This document shows positions 16,954-25,545 of a stretch of DNA of 64,000 nt, one piece after another. Positions within the stretch are counted from its first letter, which is position 1, and each line of letters begins with the position of its first letter. The DNA is from an uncultured Eubacteriales bacterium. GTDB taxonomy: Bacteria; Bacillota; Clostridia; Lachnospirales; Lachnospiraceae. The stretch lies in the NCBI GenBank assembly GCA_900315305.1, contig OMYS01000003.1:26588-90587 (forward strand), in the 5' to 3' direction. Both the position numbers and the translations under genes were made by a program. A model generated the notes under the pieces. It was not told the origin of the DNA. It saw only the letters and a list, made by a program, of their open reading frames with translations, and did not search any database.

Positions 16954-19900
16954 TTACCCCGACGATAACATCTGCTCAAATTGCTCAGAAGTCATCAGAA
17001 TCTTACGTGGTTTTGTCCCTTCTTCTCCGCCAACAACACCAGCTTCACAGAGCTGATCCATAATTCGCGCGGCCCGGTTAAAGCCGATCTTGAACGCCCT
17101 CTGGAGCATTCCGATCGACGCCTTCTCCTTCTTGATGATCAGGCGGCCGGACTCGGCAAAATACTCATCGCGCCCGCTGCTTCCGTCATCTGCAAGAGAT
17201 GCGCCGTTCGTCATGGCGCTCACGCTGGTTGCAATCGATTCCTCAACTTCTTTATTATACGCTACTTCCTCTGATTGTGCAGTCAGAAAATCAACGACCC
17301 TCGCGATATCACTGTCCGACACATAGGCGCCCTGTACGCGTTCGGGCTTTGTTTGTCCTTGCGGGTAGTACAGCATGTCGCCCTTCCCGAGCAGTCTCTC
17401 CGCGCCGTTCATATCGAGGATCGTGCGGCTGTCCACACCGCTCGTGACCGCCAGTGCGATTCGTGACGGCATGTTGGCCTTGATCTGCCCGGTCACGACG
17501 TTGACGGATGGGCGCTGTGTCGCGACGACCAGATGAATGCCCGCCGCCCGGGCCAGCTGGGCCAGGCGGCAGATCGCGTCCTCGACATCCTTGGAGGCGA
17601 CCATCATGAGGTCGGCCAGCTCGTCGACGATGATGACGATCCGCGGCATCTTCTCCAGCTTCTCGTCCGTCCCGCTATCCTTATTCAGCTCCTCGACCTT
17701 TTTGTTGTAGGATTTGATATCGCGGACACCCGTGTATTTGGCAAAGGTATTGTACCGGCTGGTCATCTCCTGCACCGCCCAATTAAGAGCCCCGGCCGCC
17801 TTCTTGGCGTCCGTCACGACCGGAATAAGAAGGTGCGGGATCCCGTCGTAGATCTTCAGCTCGACGACCTTCGGGTCGATGAGAAGAAGTCTGACCTCCT
17901 CCGGCGTGTACTTGTAAAGAAGACTCATGATCAGCGTGTTGATGCACACGGACTTTCCGGAACCCGTCGCGCCCGCGATCAGGAGATGCGGCATCTTCTC
18001 GATGTCCGCGATGACCGGCTTTCCCTCGATATCCCGTCCGACAGCAAATGCAAGGCGGGCTGGCTTGGTACGGAACTCCTTTGACTCAAGAAGCTCGCGG
18101 AGGGGGACCGTCTGCGGCTCCTTGTTCGGAACCTCAATGCCGACGGCAGCCTTCCCCGGGATCGGCGCCTCGATGCGGATGTCCTGTGCCTCAAGCGCGA
18201 GCTTGATGTCATCCTGGAGATTTACAATCCGGCTCACCTTGACGCCGTTCCCCGGCTTCAGCTCATAGCGCGTGACTGTCGGCCCAACACTGTATCCCTC
18301 AGCAGTCACTTCCACATGAAACGACGCGAACGTTTCCACAAGCTTTTCTTCTGTATCCAAATAGTACTTCGGCGTATTGCCCGCTCCCGCATTTTCTCCA
18401 GGCGTCAGCAGGTCAAACGGAGGAAGTGTCCCCCGCACTCGTTCAGGACGGGCAGTTCCTGCCTTGTTTCCCTGTGCTCCGGAGGCAGCTTCTTCTGTCG
18501 TTCCATTTCCAGCTGGCACAAGGCCCACCGCTGATCCTGCCTTCCGGCTCCGGTCAGCCATGTCCGCAGCGGTTTTTTTATTCTCCGATCCTGTCTTTCG
18601 GCCCTGGCCGGCTATGCCGGAGGCAATGTCTCTTATCTCCGGCCCGGTCTTCCGATTCGGGCCGTCCACACCGGCCGCAGCTTCTCTGCCTGCAGGTTCG
18701 GTCTTTGCGCGGCGCGCCTTATCCGCCAAAGAAGCGGCCCTCCTGCCATCTGTCTGTTCCGGCCCGGTCTGACCGGCAGCGGCCGGGTCAGACCGGCTCT
18801 CCGAATCAGTCTCTGCAGCTCCCAGGATTTCACCCGTCACAGGGTCCATCCGGTAGCCGGATGATACAGTTTCGGCGTCTTTAGTATACTGCTGCTGATC
18901 TTCATCCGGAGTATCTGCAGATACAGTGCTGTCAAGTGGCTTTGCCGCATGTCCGGCAGAAGGTGTCTGACTGCCTTCTTTACCTGCGTCTGTATGCCGC
19001 AGCGCCGACTCGGCGGCGCTCACAGCCTGCCGGACATGAAGGAAGGACGGAAAGCCGAAGCCCTCCTTCGGCAGTGTCTTTTTCTCCTGCGGAAGAATCT
19101 GTCCGGTCCGGATATCCGCGACGGAAGCCGTGCGGTCATTCGGAGCGGCGCCGCTTTTTGCGGCGGCCTCGTATTTTCTTTCCTCTTCGGTTCTTGGCCT
19201 GCCCCCGAAGCTTGGCATATCAAGCTCCGGACGCCCATCCGCACCGGGAATCGATGTGACTGATGCATTGTCCGGAAGATCAGCCGGAGTCGCCGCAATC
19301 ATATCCTGCCCCAGCTTCTTTGCTTCCTCTCGCCGGACCTGCTCCTTCAGGCTCTCAAAATCCATTTCCCGGCGGGCTTCTTCCCGCTCATATTCCTCGC
19401 GGCGGACGTCCCTGCGGATCCGGCGCTTCTCAGCCGCCATCCGGCTCCTTCGCCCGATCGAGTGCAGGATCGGCTTCTGCGTCAGAAGCAGGAGTCCGAT
19501 AAAAAGACCGATGATGGCAAGGAGCTCCGCGCCGATCATGCCAAAGGCCGTGCCGAAAAGCAGCACGAGGACACCTCCCAGAAGCCCGCCTCCGGAATGC
19601 CCCGCATACGAAGCTTCATAAAAGGCAAGCGGAGCCTGTCCCTGGGTAAAACCGGCGCTAAAAAGCTGAGCAATCGCACACAGAAACAAAAAAATCAGAG
19701 TGAGACCTGTCATTTTCCGCGCGATCAGGCGGTTAAACCGATTGGCCGCGTAGAAAAAGCTCCCCGCAAGGAAGAGAAACGGAAATGCATATTCCATCGC
19801 GCCAAACAGGCCGAAGCAGACATTGCTCACCAGGTTTCCGACCAATCCGGCCCGGCCAATATTGCCGAGCAGGAGCATTAAAGAAAGACCGATAACCAAA

Positions 19901-20259
19901 AGGAGCAGGATATCGACCCAGACCGTACCGAGCTCAGCCCTCTCCCCTGCCGATGAGGAGGCACGTCCCTTCGCCTTTGTGGCTGAAGCAGACGCTTTCT
20001 CTGCCTCCCTGGTGCGGGTCGCGGAAGAGGTCCGCCTTACAGAAGATGCTCTCCCTGCGGAATTTCTTCCTTTTGCTGAGGTTCTTCCTGTAGATGTTTT
20101 CCTTGCAGAGGATGCGCTCTTCCTTCCCGAGGTCCGTCTCTTGGCCGATGCGGATTTTCGCCCTGCGGTCTTTTTTACGGTAGTACGTGAAGAGCGGCTG
20201 CGCGTTTTCCCCGCGCGGCCGCTCTTTGATGAAGTTTTCTTTTTCACAGATGCAGACAT
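16954..20259 (-). CDS. ftsK: DNA translocase FtsK/SpoIIIE with basic low-complexity N-terminal tail
   Basis: A 1101-residue hexameric DNA pump that clears chromosome DNA from the division septum. About 110 N-terminal residues are almost entirely Ser, Thr, Ala, Gly, Arg and Lys, with motifs such as RKSASAKRRTSGRKSAS. Membrane segments span about 113-270. A long acidic to polar linker reaches about residue 630. The motor has Walker A GATGSGKS (about 762) and IVIIVDELADLMM. A C-terminal winged-helix gamma domain (SIGMLQRAFKIGFNRAARI) reads orienting DNA sequences. I start at 20259 (MSASVKKK), which avoids overlap with uppP. The basic tail is the odd feature: it resembles histone H1 tails. Confidence 0.95.
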   Translation of the reverse strand: MSASVKKKTSSKSGRAGKTRSRSSRTTVKKTAGRKSASAKRRTSGRKSASSARKTSTGRTSAKGRNSAGRASSVRRTSSATRTREAEKASASATKAKGRASSSAGERAELGTVWVDILLLLVIGLSLMLLLGNIGRAGLVGNLVSNVCFGLFGAMEYAFPFLFLAGSFFYAANRFNRLIARKMTGLTLIFLFLCAIAQLFSAGFTQGQAPLAFYEASYAGHSGGGLLGGVLVLLFGTAFGMIGAELLAIIGLFIGLLLLTQKPILHSIGRRSRMAAEKRRIRRDVRREEYEREEARREMDFESLKEQVRREEAKKLGQDMIAATPADLPDNASVTSIPGADGRPELDMPSFGGRPRTEEERKYEAAAKSGAAPNDRTASVADIRTGQILPQEKKTLPKEGFGFPSFLHVRQAVSAAESALRHTDAGKEGSQTPSAGHAAKPLDSTVSADTPDEDQQQYTKDAETVSSGYRMDPVTGEILGAAETDSESRSDPAAAGQTGPEQTDGRRAASLADKARRAKTEPAGREAAAGVDGPNRKTGPEIRDIASGIAGQGRKTGSENKKTAADMADRSRKAGSAVGLVPAGNGTTEEAASGAQGNKAGTARPERVRGTLPPFDLLTPGENAGAGNTPKYYLDTEEKLVETFASFHVEVTAEGYSVGPTVTRYELKPGNGVKVSRIVNLQDDIKLALEAQDIRIEAPIPGKAAVGIEVPNKEPQTVPLRELLESKEFRTKPARLAFAVGRDIEGKPVIADIEKMPHLLIAGATGSGKSVCINTLIMSLLYKYTPEEVRLLLIDPKVVELKIYDGIPHLLIPVVTDAKKAAGALNWAVQEMTSRYNTFAKYTGVRDIKSYNKKVEELNKDSGTDEKLEKMPRIVIIVDELADLMMVASKDVEDAICRLAQLARAAGIHLVVATQRPSVNVVTGQIKANMPSRIALAVTSGVDSRTILDMNGAERLLGKGDMLYYPQGQTKPERVQGAYVSDSDIARVVDFLTAQSEEVAYNKEVEESIATSVSAMTNGASLADDGSSGRDEYFAESGRLIIKKEKASIGMLQRAFKIGFNRAARIMDQLCEAGVVGGEEGTKPRKILMTSEQFEQMLSSG

Positions 20260-20275
20260 GCAAAACTCCCCGAAA

Positions 20276-21154
20276 TTACATAGCAAAACTGGCTGCCACC
20301 GCAATGACGCCGAAGACGAAGCTGAGAAATGCGAACGGTCTTGAGCCCGCGCGTCTTGTCAGCTTCAGCATCCTGCGGATCACAAGCATTCCTGTCAGCG
20401 CCGCAGAAATGGCTCCGGGAATCGCGGTCATCAGGAAATGACCATTGATGGTCCCCGCCCCGATTCCGGAGATAAGTCCGGCAAGAAATGCACCCAGCAC
20501 AACCGGAACCGAAATCAGATACGAAAACCGGATTGCGCTCTTTGCGCGGAAGCCGGACAGAATCGAGGAACTGATCGTCACAGCGGAGCGTGAGAGCCCA
20601 GGCAGGACAGAAAAGCCCTGCACAATTCCCGTCCAGAACGCGCTCCGGAGCGGAATCTCCTTCACGACCTTTCCCTGTGGCCGGATCATGCTCATGACAA
20701 GCAGGATCACGCCCGTCAGAATAAAGCCGGCGCCTGTATACAGCAGCGACCCGCTGACTCTTGCGGCCGCCTTCCAGAGGATAAGCCCTATGAGCGCCGT
20801 CATCAGAGCTGATGAGAGTGTCATCACGACCAGCCTCCGGTAGGTGGTTGTCACGATCCTTGCGTATCTCGGTTCCTCGCCGGAACGGGACGCGCGCAGA
20901 TAAAGGGCCGCATTGCTCCGAGTATCCCGGAGCATCCGGAGAAGCTCCCGGGCCATTTTTTTCAGGTCATTCTGCAGACAGATGAGAAGCGCAGCGAGCG
21001 TTCCCAGGTGCAGAAATGCCAGGTAAGCGAGTGCCTCGTCTCCTGTAAATCCGGTCATCTGCCGAAGAATAACAAGAATGCCGGATGAACTGACCGGTAT
21101 GAATTCCGTGAGACCCTGCACGACACCCGCCAGGACAGATATCAGTACATCCAT
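20276..21154 (-). CDS. uppP: Undecaprenyl-diphosphate phosphatase UppP (BacA)
   Basis: A 292-residue polytopic membrane enzyme that recycles undecaprenyl pyrophosphate to the monophosphate lipid carrier used for cell-wall synthesis. The two catalytic motifs are present: QGLTEFIPVSSSG (about residues 13-25) and PGLSRSAVT (about 185-193). It ends 16 nt before the ftsK start. The loop between the first membrane segments carries a basic insert (SRSGEEPRYARIV). Overexpression of this family gives bacitracin resistance. DgkA, another lipid-carrier enzyme, is encoded at 39 kb. Confidence 0.96.
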   Translation of the reverse strand: MDVLISVLAGVVQGLTEFIPVSSSGILVILRQMTGFTGDEALAYLAFLHLGTLAALLICLQNDLKKMARELLRMLRDTRSNAALYLRASRSGEEPRYARIVTTTYRRLVVMTLSSALMTALIGLILWKAAARVSGSLLYTGAGFILTGVILLVMSMIRPQGKVVKEIPLRSAFWTGIVQGFSVLPGLSRSAVTISSSILSGFRAKSAIRFSYLISVPVVLGAFLAGLISGIGAGTINGHFLMTAIPGAISAALTGMLVIRRMLKLTRRAGSRPFAFLSFVFGVIAVAASFAM

Positions 21155-21176
21155 ACATTCCCCACGTTAAGCTTTG

Positions 21177-21914
21177 TCAGGCTTCCTCTTCATCCCAGTT
21201 CGTATATACGTCCTGGACATCATCGCTCTCATCGAGAAGGTCCAGGATCCGGTTCAGCTGACCGATCGCTTCCGGATCTGTCAGATGGACATACGTCTGC
21301 GGAATCATCGTGACATCCGCGGATTCCGTCGGGATGTTCTTCGCATCAATGGCCTTCTTGACTGCCTCAAAGTCCTCCGGGGCCGTAATGATCTCATAGT
21401 GGTCCCCATTGTCCTGGAAGTCCTCCGCGCCGGCGTCAAGTGCCTCCATCATGAGGTCGTCGGCATCCATATCGCACTCTTCCTTATCAATGATGATCTG
21501 GCCCTTTTCGTCGAACATGTAGGAGACGCAGCCCGGAGTTCCGACATTGCCATTTCCCTTGGAAAATGCAGAGCGGACATCCGCTGCCGTCCGGTTGTTG
21601 TTGTCCGTCAGCGCCTTGACAATGATCGCGACACCGGCCGGGCCATAGCCCTCATACGTCAGCGTCTCGTAATTGGCGCCGTTTGCATCGCCGGCTGCCT
21701 TCTTTATGCCGCGCTCAATCGTATCATTCGGCATGTTGGCTGCCTTGGCCTTAGCCACAACCGTTGCCAGCTTGAAGTTATTGTTGACGTCCGGGCCGCC
21801 TTCCTTGACAGCAACCGCGATCTCACGTCCGATGATCGTGAAGATCTTGCCCTTTGCGGCGTCGTTCTTCTCCTTCTTGTGCTTTATGTTTGCGAACTTT
21901 GAATGTCCTGACAT
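21177..21914 (-). CDS. YebC/PmpR family DNA-binding regulator or translation factor
   Basis: A 245-residue member of the YebC/TACO1 family. The opening MSGHSKFANIKHKKEKNDAA and the segment GYGPAGVAIIV (about residue 86) are signatures. The fold has three domains, the first binding nucleic acid. Some members are described as transcription regulators. Others help translation of proline-rich stretches, as human TACO1 and recent bacterial work suggest. The start overlaps the 3' end of the upstream CBS-domain gene by about 31 nt, an unusually long overlap that implies translational coupling. Confidence 0.92.
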   Translation of the reverse strand: MSGHSKFANIKHKKEKNDAAKGKIFTIIGREIAVAVKEGGPDVNNNFKLATVVAKAKAANMPNDTIERGIKKAAGDANGANYETLTYEGYGPAGVAIIVKALTDNNNRTAADVRSAFSKGNGNVGTPGCVSYMFDEKGQIIIDKEECDMDADDLMMEALDAGAEDFQDNGDHYEIITAPEDFEAVKKAIDAKNIPTESADVTMIPQTYVHLTDPEAIGQLNRILDLLDESDDVQDVYTNWDEEEA

Positions 21915-22750
21915 GTTCCTTCTCCTTTTTTCTCTGGCAGTCTCTCTGCCCTTACTTTTCTGATCGTGTGGTTCTCAGTTTTTAATATATGGAACAGGAA
22001 ATGATTTCCTGTTACCGTCTTGTCATCCGGCCCGGGGATATGCCCGAGTCTTGCGGTCAGATACCCGCTCAGTGTCTCAAAATCCTCTCCGCTGAAATCA
22101 CAGCCGAGCACATCACCGGCCTCCTCCAAAGAGATCATGCCGTCCATCACATAGCTTCCGCCGGACCGGCTCGCCGCCTCGTGCTCATCGTGGTCGTATT
22201 CATCCAGAATGCTGCCGACGATCTCCTCGAGAATATCCTCCATCGCGATGAGCCCGGAGGTCTGTCCGTACTCATCGACAATGATGACCATCTGGGTTTT
22301 CTGCGACCGCATGTAGTCCAGAATGCTGCCGATCGGCCGCGTCTCCGGGTAGATCGTCGCCTCTCTCACGAGATGTGGAACATCCGAGACGGGGACGTCT
22401 CTCATTTCCGGATTCTTCAGGTATACGCGCATGGCGTCGCGGAATGTAAGGATTCCGAGGATGGTGTCAATGTTGCCGTCATAAACCGGATAGCGGGAAT
22501 TGGATCCGTTCAGGATCTCCGGGACCGCATCCTTAAGCGGCATGCTCCCGTCAATGGCGACGATGTCATTCCGATGCGTCATGACATCCCGCGCGTCCGT
22601 GTCCCGGAATTCCAGGATATTACGGATCATCTCCGCCTCATTTTCACGGATCGTACCGTTTGAGTCCGCCTCATCGACATACGACTTGAATTCATCCTCC
22701 GCCGCTGTGTCCTGCGGCTCTTTTTTTCGTTTTGAAAACAAATCTAACAT
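21884..22750 (-). CDS. CBS-pair/CorC_HlyC domain protein (cytosolic hemolysin-family)
   Basis: A 288-residue soluble protein of the CorC/TlyC type. A short acidic N-terminal segment is followed by two CBS domains (about 60-180, with DVMTHRNDIVAIDGS and VDEYGQTSGLIAMEDILEEI) and a CorC_HlyC transporter-associated domain (about 195-275, with LEEAGDVLGCDFSGEDFETLSGYL). There is no DUF21 membrane domain, so this is the stand-alone cytoplasmic form linked to Mg/Co efflux or to ribosome-related functions (YbeX). It starts 3 nt... the alr stop lies just upstream, giving a tight alr-corC-yebC order. Confidence 0.85.
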   Translation of the reverse strand: MLDLFSKRKKEPQDTAAEDEFKSYVDEADSNGTIRENEAEMIRNILEFRDTDARDVMTHRNDIVAIDGSMPLKDAVPEILNGSNSRYPVYDGNIDTILGILTFRDAMRVYLKNPEMRDVPVSDVPHLVREATIYPETRPIGSILDYMRSQKTQMVIIVDEYGQTSGLIAMEDILEEIVGSILDEYDHDEHEAASRSGGSYVMDGMISLEEAGDVLGCDFSGEDFETLSGYLTARLGHIPGPDDKTVTGNHFLFHILKTENHTIRKVRAERLPEKKGEGTCQDIQSSQT

Positions 22751-22752
22751 AC

Positions 22753-23919
22753 TTATCCGAAATAATCAACCTGTTCCAGAGTGATGCCCCGCCGCTCATA
22801 GCTTCTCGGGACGCGCTTTGAAAGACCGCAGACGAGCTCGTAATTAAATCTCCCGCTCCTTGCGCCGACCTCCTCCGCGGAAATATGCTCCTCTCCCTGA
22901 TATCCGATCAGCACAACCTCATCGCCGACCGCCGTCTCCGGAAGAGAGGTGACGTCCACCATGAACTGGTCCATGCAGATCCTTCCGATAATCGGAACCC
23001 GCCGGCCATGGATCAGGACCTCGCCGCGGTTACTGAGCGACCGCGGCCATCCGTCGGCATATCCGACCGGGACGGTAGCCACTCTGGTCGGCGCTTTCGT
23101 GACATAGGTCCCGCCGTAGCTGATGGCCCGGCCGGCCGGAAGCGTCTTCACAAAGCTTACGTGACTGACCAGCGAAAGGACAGGCTGCAGCTCTGTCATC
23201 TCGGAGGCAACCTCCTCAGACGGCATAAGCCCGTAGTTGGTGATTCCCGACCGGACCATGTCCAGATGCGCGTCCGGGAACCGCATGAGGGCCGCGCTGT
23301 TTGCGACATGGTGGATCGGGATGTCGACATGCTTTGTCTCAAGGAGGTCTGCCATCCACTGATATTTGGCCAGCTGCTCCGCGATCGGCCGTGTCTCCTT
23401 CTCGTCCGCCCGTGCAAAATGCGTGAACATTCCCTCGATCTTCAGATTCGGAAGCTCCGAAATCTTTCGGATCGTCTCCGCATCCCCCTCTGTGCACTGA
23501 AACCCGATCCGGCTCATGCCGGTATCGAGCGCGATGTGACAGAGGGCCGTCTTATTGAGTCCCTTCGCCGTCTTGTTCAGCGCCTCCGCTGAAACCGGAT
23601 CGAAAATGCAGGCCCGGATGTCATAGTCGATCATGTCTTCATAGGATTCTTCAAATGCATATCCGAGAAGAATGATCGGCTTCATGATTCCGCCGCACCG
23701 GAGCTGCATAGCCTCCTCCGGAGTTGCACACGCATATCCCCAGATATACGGCTTTCCCTCGAGCTGCCGCGCGATCTGCAGGGCGCCGTGCCCGTAGCAG
23801 TCCGCCTTGACGACAGCACAGATCTTTGTTCCCTCCTTCAGGCGGCTCCGCATGACTTCAAAATTATGATCGACCGCGTCCAGATCAATGTGGGCGCATA
23901 TTCTGCTGTATTTTTTCAT
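22753..23919 (-). CDS. alr: Alanine racemase
   Basis: A 388-residue fold-type III PLP enzyme that makes D-alanine for peptidoglycan. The PLP lysine lies in VVKADCYGHGALQ (about residue 38). The second catalytic residue, Tyr, lies in the C-terminal half; GRAISYGGTYV and PVGYADGWPRSLSN belong to the active-site face. I start at the ATG at 23919 (MKKYSRICAHIDLDAV), which overlaps the nnr stop by ATGA. A longer in-frame extension is arginine/glycine-rich read-through of nnr and is not conserved. The nnr-alr order is common in Firmicutes. Confidence 0.96.
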   Translation of the reverse strand: MKKYSRICAHIDLDAVDHNFEVMRSRLKEGTKICAVVKADCYGHGALQIARQLEGKPYIWGYACATPEEAMQLRCGGIMKPIILLGYAFEESYEDMIDYDIRACIFDPVSAEALNKTAKGLNKTALCHIALDTGMSRIGFQCTEGDAETIRKISELPNLKIEGMFTHFARADEKETRPIAEQLAKYQWMADLLETKHVDIPIHHVANSAALMRFPDAHLDMVRSGITNYGLMPSEEVASEMTELQPVLSLVSHVSFVKTLPAGRAISYGGTYVTKAPTRVATVPVGYADGWPRSLSNRGEVLIHGRRVPIIGRICMDQFMVDVTSLPETAVGDEVVLIGYQGEEHISAEEVGARSGRFNYELVCGLSKRVPRSYERRGITLEQVDYFG

Positions 23920-25445
23920 TTTCTGCCCTCTGTCTGTACTGTCCGGAGACCTCGTATGATATCTCCGGCCGTCATATATTCCGCGCCGTTTTCCTTCCTT
24001 GCCGCATCCCCCGCAAGCCCGTGAAGGAACGCTGCCGCGGCTCCCGCCAGATACGGATCGCATCCCCGCGCAAGAAGGGCCCCGGTGATGCCGGTCAGGA
24101 CATCGCCGGACCCCGCCGTAGCCATCCCTTCATTTCCGGACAGGTTGATGTAGACCGGTCCCTCCGGAACAGCGGTGACTGTCCTTGCGTCCTTCAGGAC
24201 CAGACAGACCCCGTTTTCCCGCGCGAAGGCAGAGGCACACCCGACCGGGTCCTCCTTGATCTCGCGGACACTCATGCCGGTAAGACGCGCCATCTCGCCG
24301 ATGTGCGGCGTCAGGATCAGTGGTCCGTCGTGGCTCCGGAGGCTCTCCAAATCGCCGTGCAGGCAGTTCAGCGCATCCGCGTCGAGCACAATCGGCTTCC
24401 CGCGCGTGCCAAGGAGATGGAGCACAATATCCCGCGTCCGCTCTCCCGCTCCCATGCCGGGACCGCAGCAGATGGCGTCCGCCCAGTCGAAGTACTCGTC
24501 CATGGCGTCCGCTGCCTCCTCGGCCGTGTCGAAGGTTGCAAGCATCGCCTCCGGAAGAAGCGTCTGCAGAATCTCCCGGTTTTCACGAACCGTGAGGATC
24601 CGCACCATGCCGCAGCCCGTATGGAGCGCGCCGGAGGCGCTGAAGCAGGATGCGCCGGCCATATTGACGGAGCCGGCGATCACCAGCACCTTGCCGAACG
24701 TCCCCTTGTTGCCGTCCGCAGGCCTTGCAGGGAGGATGCGGGCGAGGTCCTTTTTCTCAAGCGCAAAAATCCCGCTGTCTCCTTCCCAGGGGTCTGTGTC
24801 ATCGACGACGCCGATATCAGCGGGAATCACCGTTCCCGCGTATCCGCAGCCCGGATAAAGGAGAAGCCCCGGCTTCAGGAGCTGCATCGTCACGGTTACG
24901 GCCGCCTTCACGGCGCATCCCATGACACATCCCCTGTCGGCGGAAATGCCGCTCGGGATATCGACAGCCAGCACCCGTGTCCCCGACTCATTGATCCGCC
25001 GGATGACGTCCGCATAGCGTCCGGTGACCGGGCGGCTTAAGCCGATGCCGAAAATCGCGTCCACAATCACATCATATGCCGTCATGTCCGGATTATCTGT
25101 CTCAGGGATCTTAAGCCGCCGGCAGAGCTCCCGCTGCCTTGCCGTCTCCTCGGTCAGATGGTCCGGATTTCCGACAAACCAGACGGTCGCGTCCACTCCC
25201 TTGAGGAAGAGAATACGGGCCGCAGCGAAGCCGTCCCCGCCGTTGTTGCCGGACCCGCAGACGCAGAGCACGCGAAGCGGCGATGCATCCGCCGTTCCCT
25301 CATCCGTCCTTTCAGACAAATGAAGGACAGCCTCTGCACACGCAAAGGCCGCCCGCTCCATCAGCACGGCCGACGGAACACCGATTCTCCGGATCGTACG
25401 GCCGTCCAGTGATTTCATTTCTTCAGAATTTACAATATGCCGCAT
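23916..25445 (-). CDS. nnr: Bifunctional NAD(P)H-hydrate epimerase/dehydratase Nnr
   Basis: A 509-residue repair enzyme for hydrated NAD(P)H. The N-terminal YjeF epimerase domain carries CGSGNNGGDGFAAARIL (about residues 64-80). The C-terminal ADP-dependent dehydratase of the ribokinase-like fold has CGPGMGAG and the catalytic AGSGDVLTGITGALLARG near residue 450. I start at the ATG at 25445 (MRHIVNSEEMKSLD), because the ATG at 25457 lies within the -10 box of a perfect promoter. The start codon is only about 10 nt from that -10 box, so the mRNA should have almost no leader. It overlaps alr by four bases. Confidence 0.9.
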   Translation of the reverse strand: MRHIVNSEEMKSLDGRTIRRIGVPSAVLMERAAFACAEAVLHLSERTDEGTADASPLRVLCVCGSGNNGGDGFAAARILFLKGVDATVWFVGNPDHLTEETARQRELCRRLKIPETDNPDMTAYDVIVDAIFGIGLSRPVTGRYADVIRRINESGTRVLAVDIPSGISADRGCVMGCAVKAAVTVTMQLLKPGLLLYPGCGYAGTVIPADIGVVDDTDPWEGDSGIFALEKKDLARILPARPADGNKGTFGKVLVIAGSVNMAGASCFSASGALHTGCGMVRILTVRENREILQTLLPEAMLATFDTAEEAADAMDEYFDWADAICCGPGMGAGERTRDIVLHLLGTRGKPIVLDADALNCLHGDLESLRSHDGPLILTPHIGEMARLTGMSVREIKEDPVGCASAFARENGVCLVLKDARTVTAVPEGPVYINLSGNEGMATAGSGDVLTGITGALLARGCDPYLAGAAAAFLHGLAGDAARKENGAEYMTAGDIIRGLRTVQTEGRK

Positions 25446-25455
25446 AGTAGTTATC

Positions 25456-25484
25456 ATTATATATTCCGCCCTTTTGCTTGTCAA
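25456..25484 (-). promoter_or_regulatory. Perfect consensus promoter of nnr, almost leaderless
   Basis: Minus strand: TTGACA (25479-25484), exactly 17 nt, TATAAT (25456-25461). Ten bases (GATAACTACT) separate the -10 from the nnr ATG, so transcription should start 3-6 nt before the start codon. No Shine-Dalgarno fits in that leader. The -35 overlaps the -35 of the divergent ABC-F promoter. Confidence 0.8.
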
Positions 25485-25506
25485 TTTTTTCACTGTATGT
25501 TTAAAT
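25478..25506 (+). promoter_or_regulatory. Divergent promoter for the ABC-F gene
   Basis: Plus strand: TTGTCA (25478-25483), 17 nt, TTAAAT (25501-25506). It is weaker than the opposing nnr promoter. The two -35 boxes share bases, so RNA polymerase probably cannot occupy both at once. Confidence 0.5.
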
Positions 25507-25545
25507 GGCCTGTGGAACAGTCAAAACGAAGGATCAGGGAAAGAC

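Noticed and set aside
23920..24063. N-terminal extension of alanine racemase into nnr
   Set aside because: The extra 48 residues are out-of-frame read-through of nnr, and the ATG at 23919 gives the normal family start.
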